Assembly (NCBI GenBank): GCA_001953115.1
Contig: LSSL01000087.1
Location: 39,196 to 77,087 of the forward strand
From: Smittium mucronatum
Taxonomy: Eukaryota > Kickxellomycota > Harpellomycetes > Harpellales > Legeriomycetaceae
Direction: 5' to 3'
Length of the DNA stretch: 37,892 bases
This document shows, in pieces, positions 24,079 through 35,279 of this stretch. The stretch's first letter is position 1. Every line of letters starts with the position of its first letter. Position numbers and translations under genes: made by a program. The notes under the pieces were generated by a model. It was not told the DNA's origin. It saw only the letters and a list, made by a program, of their open reading frames with translations, and did no database searches.

Positions 24079-24405
24079 TATCATTATATTTGCATAATTA
24101 TTATCAACTATAAAATAATTATTTTAATATAAAAATTATAAGCACCTGCATAGATGTCATGTAAACTAAGTAGGGGTTTTAAATTTTTTAAAGATTTCAA
24201 AATATACCAATAATAAGTAAAAAAATTATAATAAGATAAAAATAAATCTGATGGTTTTTTTAGTCCATATCATTTTAGTGCAGGCTATGAAATATCGGTT
24301 TATCTTGGATATTATTATTCGCCATTTTAACAAAAACTTTATAAAATGATTATTTTAATGGATAGATTTGATCAATAAATATATTTTTTAAAATAAGACT
24401 TAGTC

Positions 24406-24423
24406 GGGGGAAGGGGGGGGGGG
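24406..24423. repeat. Poly-G tract (G5-AA-G11)
   Basis: A purine-only block with G11 at 24413-24423, surrounded by very AT-rich DNA. Confidence 0.95.
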
Positions 24424-25680
24424 TTGACTTTTTGAATACAATTTTATGAAAAAATAGATTCGGAATTTTAAGTAATTCAGCGTACTTTTTAAGGAGTAAA
24501 ATTTAATTTTACGTATTACACAAAGTATAGCTGTTTTTAAAACAAATATTATTGCTGATAATAAATTAATATTATTTATGAAAATTTATTTATTTATCTT
24601 ATATATAAGCAAAGTTAATGAAAATTTTCCACATTTTTTTTTAAATTACTAATTATATTTAGCTAATAAAATTTTATCAATTTATATTTTAAATTTTATA
24701 GAAAAAAATATCAGTAATGGCTGTTCATATTTATTAATCAATAAAAGACTTATTAAAAATAAGATTTATAAAAAAAAATTATTAAAGAGAAGATTTTTAA
24801 ATTATGAACCGAAAATTTATTCCGGTGATTATCGATAAACCATTATGTTTTTATAATTCATACTATCAGGGAAAATCTAGAAATAATATAGCATATATTG
24901 GCAAATCTTATCACTAAATATTTAAAAAAAATAATAATTTAAAAATAAACTCAATTAAAAAAAATTGTAAGATTTTCATTAGTATTTAAGAATTACGAAG
25001 ATGTTTAAAATTTATTTTTGAATTTAAGTGATTTTTACAATCGAATTAAACCAAAACCCTTTTTTTTGGCAATTAATAAAATTTATTGTGTAATTAAACC
25101 CTATTAGAATGATATATATATTGTTTTCAAATATTTGGCATCAAAAAATTCTTATTAAGTCACGTTAAATACATTATAATTGTGTAAAAATATTTTTCTG
25201 ACAGTATTTTTTTTCTAAAATAATCATTTATTTAGTACAAATAAATATTAATACTTCTTTTTTATAGATATAATGTCTAAAAAAATGAAAATTAAATATA
25301 TTAATGTACATAAAATAAAAAACCATTAAAAAAATCAGTAATCAAGCTAGACCACTTTTTTATAGCTTATAAATCGGATCAAAAAAATTAAGAAAAAAAT
25401 AGTGTTATTAGTGTTAAAAAAGAAAAAAAAAAAATTAAAAATTCTTATAAAAAAGAAGAAATACACTTATTTCGCAAATTAATTACTCAATTGCTATTTT
25501 TTTAATTTTCTCAATTTAAAATTATGAAATATAAAATGTATAAAATATCGAAATTTTTGAGGATAAATATTATAATTGAATCATGTATTTTTTTATTAAT
25601 AATACATAAAACATTAATATAAAAAAACTTATAGAATAGAGATTTCAAGAGTTTTAATAATATTAAAATTTGTGTTGCTG

Positions 25681-25912
25681 TAAGGATAAGTTTTAATTGG
25701 ATAATTTTAATAATAAAATGTAAAAGGATATACTAGCTAAAAATATAAAATATAGGGGAAGAGACAAGTTGAAAAGCTTGGCCATTCCAAAATGTCTAAG
25801 CTTCCTTATTTATACCATTTTCTAATTTATAAAAGTCAATTATGTTTATAGGAAGATTTCTTCGTTGGAGAAACATTCAATGCGTGTACTGAATCTATTG
25901 TTTCATTAAAGT
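25681..25912 (-). repeat. Dispersed 232-bp repeat, copy B
   Basis: Reverse-complement copy of 33024-33257. The match is high (about 85% by eye), including the shared block around AAGCTTAGACATTTTGGAAT. It drops abruptly at both ends, so the flanks are unrelated. No coding frame is shared. Its sister copy interrupts a transposase gene, which argues that this is a mobile, probably non-autonomous, sequence. The copy contains a CAAG/CTTG hairpin near its centre. Confidence 0.8.
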
Positions 25913-27093
25913 TGTTTAATTATTTTTCATAACATAAACATTCAATAAAAAATTCCTTATTTTGTAATCAATAATTCGATTTATAAATAAATCTAAATAC
26001 TGTAGATTTCGATCGATATACATTTTTTTTATCAATAAAAAAATTAAATAATATCATCAAAAATTTTCGATGCTACATAAATGAAATCTGTTTCATTGTT
26101 TTTGGTTAACTGATTGTATTTCAAATCAAAAAATAAACTTATAAAATATGTGAAAAAAAAATTCTGTGAATTCCTGCATATTCAAGGATTTTAATTTTAA
26201 TTTTTTTGAGATTATCTGATTTCAGAATATGTTATTTATTCATATCTCTACTTAAAATATTTTTTATATTCTTAAATTTATTATTATAATTATTTTATAT
26301 ACCCTAAAAGATATGTTCATTGGTGGTTTATATATCCATTGAATCATACTTGTATAAATTTACAAAAAAATAAATTTTAACATCATGCTTGAAAAATTGG
26401 AAAAATATCATTCAAATTAAAGGTAAATATTAAAAATTATAGCTAATCACAGAATTTTCATTTTAAAAATCTATATAGATTATAAAATTTATATCAAATA
26501 AAATCATGCGAGGACATTTTTCGTAAATTTGGAATATGAAATTAGGCAATAAAATATTTTTTTCATTTAAATCAAAGTTTTTTTTATTAAACTGAGAAAT
26601 AATGGAGTAGGTAGAAAATAAAAATAAAAATTAAACACTAATAAAAAAGGATGAATATATTGGAAGTGTGATTATGTTATTACATGATAGTTTTACCGTA
26701 ATTGTTATTTGGAGCAAAAAAATTAAATCAAACCAAAAATAATGGTCACAAAAATATTTCTAGCTATAGAAATAATTCATTTATAGATTTAAATCAGTAA
26801 AAAAAAAACATACTTATATCACACTAAAGCGAAAAAAATATTTTTTTTTTACCAAACCCCCTTCCTCTCCACCCAAAAAAGACCAACAATAGTATACCCG
26901 AATAAGAAAAATCAAAACGCTTTTCAGATATAAAGTTAAAAATTGAAAAAAAATATGAGAGTAAAAATCATGTATACCAGTTGTAAAAAACCAATTTATG
27001 TCCAAAAAATATATATGAACCAAAAAATCGATCATATTTATTTCAACAGGAAAAAAAACAACACAGATTATAAAAAATATTAAATATATAATC

Positions 27094-27114
27094 AAAGAAA
27101 AGAAAAGAAAAGAA
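27094..27114. repeat. (AAAGA)n microsatellite
   Basis: Four tandem AAAGA units. Confidence 0.9.
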
Positions 27115-27368
27115 CATTTTCAGAGTAAATATATACAATATCGTATAGTTCTAATTTTTTGCCAAATTATTCAAGAAAAAAGCAACTAATGTGAGAAAAT
27201 TAAAAGAATATTTCAAATATAATCCATCAGTTTTTTAATTTAAAAAAATATTATTAAAATCATCAAACAATCAATAGTAATGATTCAAAAAAAAATCGAA
27301 TAAAACATGTGGTGTAAAGTCTTATACTAAAAAGCAATCAAATGGTTTTTCTAAATGAATAAAATCCT

Positions 27369-27380
27369 CCCCCCCCCCCC
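27369..27380. repeat. Poly-C tract (C12)
   Basis: C12 followed by AACACCC in AT-rich DNA. Confidence 0.95.
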
Positions 27381-29279
27381 AACACCCAAAAAAACTTCAC
27401 ATTATCCAAATTAATAAAAGTGAATAATAAAATAAATATATATCAAATATATGATCTAAATATGTCAAACTTTGAAAAATATTCAAGAAAAAAACTCTAA
27501 ACATAAAAAATAAAAAATTCATAATTCATAAATCATAAATAACTATAAAAAAAGATATCTGAAATAAAAATAAAAATAGCTAAAAATCACTAACCAAATA
27601 TATGATTTAATAAAAAACATCTTTTTTAAAATGATTAAATAGAAATTATTTAAAACTAAATAAATCAAAATAAAATTAATTAAATTCTAAAAGTTATCGT
27701 CAACTACTGCAATAAAAATATAAATAAACTCAAAAAAACAGCATTTATTAAACCAGATTTATTAAAAATTTATTTCTCATTAAAGACATATCTTAGAATA
27801 TGTTTAATAAAAGATTAATGATTGATAATAGAGTTTATTTATGTAAAGATATGTTATTGAAACTATAATTTACTTATTGCATAATTAAGTTTAGTCAATT
27901 TTTGATATTTTATCAATAAAAGATAAATTTTTCCTAATATAACTCTTTATCTTCAAATAGACACATGTTATCAGTAAATAAATAATACAAACTACAAATG
28001 AAAAGTAGAAAAACCATTAATTCGGTGAATTTTTTAATTATATTTTAATAAATATCTATAGTTTATTTATAATAAAAATTTAATATAGTTTCAAATATAA
28101 TTTTTATCTTATAGTAAATATATGAGTATATATTAAATTTTTTTGTTTTTATTATATTTTTTATGGAATATTTATTTTTTGAAAATCAAGTAAAAAATAA
28201 CTTCAATAAGATTCGAGCTATACTTATAATATCTTAATATTTATTTCTGAAAACAGGATAAATGAATAAATTAGATTATATAAAATGTTTTACCTAGGCA
28301 ATTCACATTTCTTCAAATATACGCCTTAATTATTTTTTGTGAATATTAAACGAATTTCATACTTTTAAATAAAATATTTTTTTGAATAAATAAGATCTAA
28401 AAAATTTATGATACAAAAATCAATTTTTCCTGTTTTTATACACATATTTACAAAATAATTAAAAAAAAAATTCTTCTAAATAAAATAACCTGATTTTTCT
28501 AAATTTTTAACAAATATTAAAAGGTCTTTTCTCTTTTATTTGATTCCGATGTAATGGTTTTAGATATTTTATTGACAATATGTCAAGTTTTTACATAAAA
28601 AAATCTTAATTATTTTAATTAAGAATTTAAATAATAGTTATATCTAGGTATAAAAAAACATAAAGAGGGTAAAAAATTATAAAATAAACAGATAATCTAT
28701 TTTATATATTAGAAAAAAAGTTTAAGAGCTGATAAATACCAAACCCACCAGAACTTAGCAAGTGAAAGGTTTATACTCGCCATTTATCATAATAATCATA
28801 ATCATATATATATTCTGTATTATTATTCATGAATTACTTTCTTGAAGATAATTTTTAATTTTTTTGATAAAAATATCAATTTTTTATCTTCGGCATTTAT
28901 TTTATAACATTTTTAATAGAATCTAAATTCCTAATAAATTATAATAAAAGCGCATTATTTCTAAAAATTATTCGATATTTTGTAAATTATTCACTTTTTT
29001 TAATATTCTCGGGTTCAATATATTTACAAAAATTTTCCTTAGATATTAAACATGCATTCACATAGCCTGATAATTGAGGAGTTATTTGCAAACCGATAGC
29101 TTTAAAATAATGCAGAAAAATAAGAAATTTCTAGAAAAAATATAATAGAATTTAATGGTAAATTTTATGGCATAAGATGTTTAAATTTATAGTTTTTAAT
29201 GTAAAAAATCATGTAATATTCATGTCCTAGTATCAAAAAAAGACGTATATTCAAAAATAAATCAACGATTTTTTTTTTT

Positions 29280-29910
29280 TTGTATCACAGAATTTTATTG
29301 TAAGATAACTTCATTAAAAACTATACTAAAAAATATGAAAAAATGAAAAATTCGTATAGAAAAGACTATTATCCTAACTACAATAAGCTCCTCTACCGGA
29401 CTACCGGCTGTGTACCTACGGGAAAAGGGTGCAATCTACCAGCCGAAAGACCCCCCTGTCATTGCTTCAAGTAGGCTGGATGACTGAGGTTACGTGCAGC
29501 CAAGAATTAATCTCTTTGTCAACGAAAAATAGTTCATTGAATCTACTGAGCTCCTAGTCAGAGCCTAGTTCTAACAGGATTAATAAAATTAGGCTCCTAC
29601 ACAAACGTGGGGTTGATCGACATGGCTTTCTTACAAATAGCTGTTAGACGCTGAGATCCGTCTGACTGTCGAACTCTGGACTTGTGCACTAGAATATGTC
29701 TCAGCTGTGCTAAACGATCGGTTCCTCTTGTTTTTATTTGGTCCTCCTCTGTAATCGCTGTTCTCCGAATCGCTGTGCGCTTTCTCCACTACTACCAACC
29801 AAGAATAGTACAAAGGTGTGTGAAATTTTGGTCTAGTGTACTTCGAAAAGTACATTATTAAGCCCCTAAACCATGGAAAGTTATTTCAGTCTTAGGGGCA
29901 ACGTAATTTT
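29280..29910 (-). repeat. GC-rich structured repeat, left copy (longer)
   Basis: Positions 29280-29720 match the reverse complement of 37449-37892 at roughly 88% by eye. The GC-rich character continues here to about 29910, beyond the part kept in the right copy. The repeat is about 45% G+C against 18% around it. Conserved hairpins include CCGG-NNNN-CCGG near 29400. The extra part ends with TGTACTT/AAGTACA (29838-29855) and GCCCCTAA (29862-29869) with TTAGGGGC (29892-29899). Short frames exist (for example 29631-29855, minus) but are not kept in the other copy because of a C6/C7 length change and new stops, so I treat it as noncoding. It could be the terminal repeat of a large element or an independent dispersed repeat. 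I do not recognise the family. Confidence 0.75.
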
Positions 29911-32370
29911 TTAATATAAAATATTATACATGTGAAAATATTTGAGAATATTTCAGCATTTTTTTAAATCATAATTACCCTCTAATCAGTAAATTTTCTA
30001 AATTCTTTGTTATTTTCATAGTATTTTAAATTGGAGTTTCAATTAAAGAATCATTTCTCTTTTTTTTTAAAAAAAATCCAAACATTTTTTTCACACAAAT
30101 TTTCGCGTTTTTTAAAAGGATTCCACAAAAATAAGTCTTAGTTGATTTAATAATCAAATCATTACTTATTGGTCTGTTACTATTTAAATCTTTTCTTTTC
30201 TTTTTTTTTTGTTTTTAAAGATAGTATTCTATATTCAACAGAAGACAAGAAAAATTTAACGAAGACTATTTTTCTTAATCCGTGCCATTAAAATAAAATT
30301 TTAATTATAATTATATAGGTTAAAATTTTACAAAATTTTGCCTGAAATAGATTTTTTAAGATCATTTTATAACTCTCTTAATTTTTTTCACCAAAATTTT
30401 TTATCGATTGTATACTCTATTTTTCTTAATAATCTGTAGTTTCCAGGAAGATTGATTCGATTTTTAAAATAATCTCCGTTTCTTTATGACATCTTCTAAT
30501 AGAATTTGAATTTTGGTTAGCCTTATCTTGAATTAATTAAAAAAAAGTCGTTAAATTTGATCATGAATCGATATTTTTAAGTAAAATATCTCTATATATA
30601 CTGGATTTGTATTTCAATCAGTGGAAATAGCTGTTTGAATAGGAATTATTCCATTTTTTGGAATTTTTATTCCAATAATCTAAATAAATCGCAGTTATGT
30701 GAAATTCAGTAAAACCAAAAAAATAAAAAATAATCATACTTCTTGTGGAATAGTCAAAAAATTTTATAGAGCATTTTCTTCAATTTTTTTTTGAAAAGTT
30801 GTTTTTTTTTCCAATTTTTCCTTTTTAGTAAATTTTTTTAAGACCACGAAATCTCAGAATTCCATCAAAAACAGAAATTGAATATATTATTTTTAAAATA
30901 AATTTCCTTATTTTTTCAGGTTTCGTCTTGAAATTTTTTTGCTTTAATTTTAAATGAATTTCTTTTATATTATTTACAGTAAGCTTTAGAATGATGCTAT
31001 AAAATTTATGCTTATACTTATTTATCAATGAAAAAATTATTGATTTATAAAATATAAACGATATTATAATTGAAATATGTTGTTTTAGTATTAGAAAAAA
31101 TTATTTTTTTATTTTTAAATATTTATTTGAAGAATGAATTAATGTCTAAACTTTTAGCATTTTTTGTACGACTTTTAATTTTTGATTAATTTTTTTCTTT
31201 TTAATTTTAAAATTTTTTCAAGTTTTGGTATATAAAGGAAATTTTAGTATCAATCATATATTGAAAAGTAATTATGCCATAAAATTAGGAATTATATTTT
31301 TTTATGGCCATTTAACTATGATAAAATTCACCTTAAAAATTTTTATTTTTTATTTTACAATTTTTTATACTTCATACCTATCAAAGTTTAATATGATTTT
31401 TCGCATTAAATGAATCCATAGAATTTTTTTTTCTATGTATATTTACAGCCGTTTTATAAATAATCGACCATTAATTGCAAAAAGCTATCTTAAAAAAACC
31501 GGATTTCTACCTCTATTCAAGTATTTCATTTAAACCCTGATTTAAACTATATTTACCCTGTGATATTTTTTGCATTTTTGTGTTATATTTTTTTATAATA
31601 ATTAAATAATTTAACTTTTCTCTATATTTATTTTCTTAAATTGAATTCAAATAAGGTGATTTAAATGGTGATATTATTACTATTTTATGATAATGGGATA
31701 AAAAATCCCAATTTTTTTATATTTAGGCTGTGTAAATTATATAAAAATATTTTTTTTGGTGAGAAATTTAAATTTCAGATATATTTTACCAAAGAATAGC
31801 TTTAATAACCCAAGAAGTTTATAAAGATAGATATTATAACAAATATTTTGATTAATAAAATCATTCAATAAGCCAATAAAATAATACAAGATAAGAATTT
31901 TCCGATAATAAAACCATCTAAGGATATTAATATTAATTAAATAGTATATTTCATTCGATTTATTATTTTTGTTAATTATCCATTTAAATTAATATTGTTT
32001 ACCGTAAATCTTGAAGAAGCAGAAATTTAATATTGTTTTTTGATGTGAATTCAAAACTCAAAAAAATTTTTAAAGCGATCTATTCATATTGACTTTAAAA
32101 TCATGGTAATGAAGGCCGATCAAATAACTTAAAATCTCCATTTCATGATTGTAATTTGATTTATCTATGTAATTTTTTAAATTCATCCGAATTTTTTAAT
32201 TGAATTATAATTATCATTCCAATTTAACTTTTATTTTATTCAAATTTAGATTCCAATAAGAAATTTTAGACATATAAAAATGAAAAAATCTTTTTTTTGA
32301 CATATATTTTCTCAAAGTAAAAATAATTTCAAAAAAAAGCTGCTGTAAAACTGAATTCATATAATAATGC
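29911..32370. other. Gene-free AT-rich stretch
   Basis: No gene recognised. The frames at 30825-31028 (-), 31225-31413 (+) and 32214-32432 (-) are 62-72 codons, Lys/Phe/Ile-rich and of chance length. The last of them runs into the left TIR of the next element. Confidence 0.55.
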
Positions 32371-32615
32371 ATTTTCAAAAAAAAAATGAGCACTTTAAGT
32401 TTATAAAAGAGCATTTTACATAAAAAAGCCAATCAATTTTAAATTATTATATGAAAAATTTTCAATTCAACTTTTGATAAATTTAAAAAATAAAAAATGA
32501 TTATTTTTCAATTGAAAAAACCAACACTTTACAATTTAAAAACGAAAAAATTTCACTTCGAAAAGTGTTCATTTTTCAAAGTCTAGTGATTATTTTTCAA
32601 TTAAAAATAATCATT
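32371..32615 (+). repeat. Left terminal inverted repeat of the Tc1/mariner-type element
   Basis: Aligns with the reverse complement of 34243-34499. Shared blocks include TTTTACATAAAAAAGCC (32412), TTTTCAATTCAACTTTTGAT (32459) and GTGTTCATTTTTCAAAGTC (32565). Identity is about 80% by eye, with small indels. Confidence 0.85.
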
Positions 32616-32757
32616 AAAAAGAATTACTTTTAAAACTTAATTTTGGAAATTTATAAAACATAAAATCCGATATAAACATATTTTATAATTCATATTTATT
32701 GATTAATATGTATAATAAAATATTAAACCCGAATATGATATAATTATCGTAAATTTA

Positions 32758-34083
32758 AAGAGTTCGATTTATAATCAAAAAGAAATATGTTGTCAAAAAA
32801 ATAAGGAACATACTTTTTACGAATGTTTTTGATAATGGGAGATCAATAAAAGGTGCTGCAGATGCTCTTGGTATTAATTAAAGCACTACCAGAAGGATAG
32901 TAGCTAAACAAAAAACGAAAAATAAAAGTTTTTTAAATTAGATTTATGATACAGGTGCTTCAAATAGTGGAGATTTCTATGTCAATAATCCAAAAATTTG
33001 TGAAACTACTAGGAACACAATAAAACTTTAATGAGAAAATAGATTCAGTACACTCATCGAATGTTTAATCCAATGAAGAAATTTTCCCATAAGCATAATT
33101 GACTTTTAGAAAATAGAAAATGGTATAAATAAGGAAGCTTAGACATTTTGGAATGGACAAGCTTTTCAACTTGTCTCTTTCCCTATCTTTTATATTTTTA
33201 ACTAGTATATTCGTTTACCTTTTATTATTAAAAATATCCCATTAAACCTGATCCTTAAAAAAACTTACAGATAATTTTTTGGGTAAAATAAATAATTTGA
33301 TAAGCAGAGATCCTGGAATAACCCCTAAGAAAACAAGATAAGTTCTTTTTAAAAGCGTGGATTAAATATATCCTTAAATTCATTAGATGATGGTTTAAAA
33401 AGATTGAAAATAACAACCAAAAAGGGATATAGGCTTATTGATAGAGTAAATATTCCTGAAAAAATATAAAAAAGAGTTGATTATGCAACATATTTCTCCT
33501 TGAATTTTCCCGTTGAAAGGGATAATTGTATCTTTCTTGATGAGTCTTGGTTCAATCTAAATTTAAGAAGAATTCAGACAAGATCACTATCAGGAACAAG
33601 AGCTTCATTTTTTTGCCTACAAACAGATGAAGAAATTTAAAATTGATTTTAGCTATTAATTATAAAAAAGTTGTGAATTATAAAATAATAACTGACAGAT
33701 CTGTTAACTCAGAGAAATTTACTGAACTTATTTCCAAAATTACGGAAAAAGTTGTAGATGAACCATCATTAAATGGCTCATATGTAATCGTGGACAACAC
33801 CAGAATACACGGAGCTCCAAAAACTTAGACTATAGAAATATCTGGATTTAATTTAAAAATTTTACTTCCAATCTCTTATATGCTTAACCTAGTAGAAAAT
33901 AAATTTAGTAAGGTTGAGAATATTTTTTAAAAAAAGCTAAGTTAAACAGATAACTCAGGCATTTTACTGAAGGAAATAATTCAAGAAACAGTTGAGAGTA
34001 TTATAGAGAATGATATACGTGGTTATTTTTCCCACATGAATAGAAACCTCAGTCTTTCAATGACTGGGCATGAATTTTTTTGA
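32758..34083 (+). pseudogene. Tc1/mariner (IS630-type) DDE transposase pseudogene
   Basis: The order is as expected for a transposase of about 340-360 residues. A helix-turn-helix is seen at 32831-32901 (DNGRSIKGAADALGIN, then STTRRIV). A linker follows (INNLISRDPGITPKK at 33288, then LKITTKKGY near 33401). The first catalytic Asp lies in FLDESWFN (33533-33556). The second lies in IVDNTRIH (33787-33810, Asp codon 33793-33795). The catalytic Glu lies in LPISYMLNLVEN (33868-33903). There are 33 residues between the second Asp and the Glu. The catalytic triad codons survive, but the gene is broken. There are frame changes near 33350 and 33640, stops at 32879, 32939, 33339, 33467, 33826, 33928 and 33943, and a 234-bp insertion at 33024-33257. 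It ends at TGA 34081-34083. No start codon is clear: the frame is blocked by stops just upstream of 32758. Confidence 0.9.
33024..33257 (+). repeat. Dispersed 234-bp repeat, copy A, nested in the transposase pseudogene
   Basis: Transposase homology stops at 33023 and resumes at 33255 (KKLTDNFLGKINN). The intervening segment has no protein-like frame and matches the reverse complement of 25681-25912. AAAACTT occurs on both sides (33022-33028 and 33260-33266) and may be the target-site duplication, although part of it may belong to the repeat. A GACAAG/CTTGTC hairpin lies near 33157-33176. It shows a second mobile sequence that jumped into the transposon after it arrived. Confidence 0.8.
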
Positions 34084-34242
34084 ATTTATTTTAAAATGAT
34101 TATTTTCTTGTTCTTATAATTGGTTTTAAGGTTATATTGAATTATTGCTTCATTTAATGATTATATAAAAAATACTAATTGAATCAATCTGAGAATTAGT
34201 TATTATATTTTTTTAATTACGGTCCACTTAAAATAAAAATCA

Positions 34243-34499
34243 AATGACCATTTTTAATTGAAAAATGATAACTAGACTTTGAAAAATGAACACTTTTCGG
34301 AATAATTTTTTTTCATTTTTTAATTGTAAAGTCTTAGTTTTTTCAATTAGAAAATAATCAATTGAAAAATGATCATTTTTTATTTTTAAATTGATCAAAA
34401 GTTGAATTGAAAAATTTTCATCTAATGGTTGAAAATTGATCGGCTTTTTTATGTAAAACTTTCTTTTATGAATTTAAAGTGATTATTTTTTTTTCTGAA
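34243..34499 (-). repeat. Right terminal inverted repeat of the Tc1/mariner-type element
   Basis: Partner of 32371-32615 in inverted orientation. It contains the palindrome AAAAATGATCATTTTT at 34365-34380. Confidence 0.85.
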
Positions 34500-34839
34500 A
34501 CTGATATAGCAAAAGCTTTAATTATAGGAATGGTTTTAAACAGTTTTTTTCTTGATATAGCACAGTTATAATATTTACTCGAATATGGTAAGAGAATATT
34601 TCGCTTCCTATTTTCTAAGTAAATAGTAATTTCAGGTAATTTTTCATTAATTTGACTCTTGGTATATCAAATTGAATGAGCTAATAAAAAATAATGTTTT
34701 TACGAGCTAATCATGATATTTTTGAAATAACTATATCGCACTTACGATAATTATATAAAAAACCCCCAAATTGCATATAAATAAACGAATAGAAATTTAG
34801 TTTTTTCTTTTTATCAATACCTGTTGTCATGATTTATCA

Positions 34840-35030
34840 TGCCATTATGTATTTTGATACACGTGTTGTATAAAATTACAAATTACTGCGCAATATTCCC
34901 AAAGTCCATTTTGGGAAATATATTCATGTTTTGGTTTGCGCTTGTGATTAGTTAATTTCAACACGTGTTGTAAAAATTACTTTTGCTGCGCAGATTCCAT
35001 TATCATTACTAATCGTTTGATTAGTAATCA
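34840..35030. repeat. Palindrome cluster with two CACGTG modules
   Basis: Two related modules, each reading CACGTGTTGTA, then AAATTAC, then TGCGCA and ATTCC, start at 34860 and 34962, 102 bp apart. The second is centred on the perfect 12-bp palindrome CAACACGTGTTG (34959-34970). Between them lies TTCCCAAA (34896-34903) with TTTGGGAA (34910-34917). After them comes ATTACTAATC (35005-35014) with GATTAGTAAT (35019-35028), a perfect 10-bp stem with a 4-nt loop. No gene lies near enough to call this a promoter. It could be a protein-binding array, an old transposon end, or a small origin-like element. Confidence 0.6.
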
Positions 35031-35238
35031 TTTAGGATTTTATTCTAGAATATTCTTTATAGTATTTTTTAGTGTTTGAAAAATATTTCATAGCATTTTA
35101 TAGTATTTTGATAACTTTTGAAAAAGTATATATAGTTAGAGATTTTATTGAAAAAAGAATCTTTAGAAATAAAATATCTTTACTCGATAACTATTTTAAA
35201 TAAAAAAATAAAAAAATAAATACTTAATAATACCTAGT

Positions 35239-35253
35239 TGTCAGGTTCTGACA
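35239..35253. repeat. Short hairpin (6-bp stem, 3-nt loop)
   Basis: TGTCAG (35239-35244), GTT, CTGACA (35248-35253), followed by a locally GC-richer stretch to 35275. Possible fragment of an element end; nothing else supports it. Confidence 0.4.
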
Positions 35254-35279
35254 CCTGTTCCATACTCGTTTAGGGAAAA

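Larger units (their letters stand above)
20778..25680. other. Gene-free AT-rich stretch
   Basis: No gene recognised in 4.9 kb. The minus-strand frame at 22708-22890 (60 codons) is of chance length. A TTA microsatellite lies at 24059-24078 and a poly-G tract at 24406-24423. Confidence 0.55.
25913..29279. other. Gene-free AT-rich stretch
   Basis: No gene recognised. The minus-strand frame at 26814-27095 (93 codons) is almost wholly hydrophobic, from an A-rich plus strand. By my estimate about 0.45 such frames are expected by chance in the window. Simple repeats here are (AAAGA)4 at 27094-27114 and C12 at 27369-27380. Confidence 0.5.
32371..34499 (+). mobile_element. Tc1/mariner-superfamily element with long TIRs, decayed
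   Basis: The element is about 2.13 kb. It has inverted repeats of about 245-257 bp at each end, a DDE transposase pseudogene between them, and a nested 234-bp repeat inside the transposase. The enzyme type is IS630/Tc1/mariner, which normally inserts at TA. I could not fix the TA duplication because the outermost TIR bases are A/T runs. TIRs this long, with short internal direct and palindromic motifs (TTTTTCAATTGAAAAA at 32504-32519), resemble the long-TIR organisation known in some Tc1-like elements. The copy is inactive: the transposase has stops and frameshifts. Confidence 0.85.

Noticed and set aside
26814..27095. 93-codon hydrophobic frame on the minus strand.
   Set aside because: It is the translation of A-rich DNA opposite T-rich codons, has low complexity and no motif, and about 0.45 frames of this length are expected by chance.
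29631..29855. 74-codon minus-strand frame inside the GC-rich repeat.
   Set aside because: Frame and residues are not kept in the other copy at 37.4 kb. GC-rich DNA has fewer stops, so open frames are expected there.
32758..34083. Possible nonstandard genetic code (UAA/UAG read as Gln, as in ciliates): seven in-frame stops in the transposase are all TAA or TAG and the frame ends at TGA.
   Set aside because: At this base composition TAA dominates, and I estimate about a one in three chance of seeing no TGA among seven random stops. The gene also has frameshifts and an insertion, and the MULE relic has an in-frame TGA at 14702-14704. Decay explains the data without a code change, although several stops do fall where Gln would be plausible.
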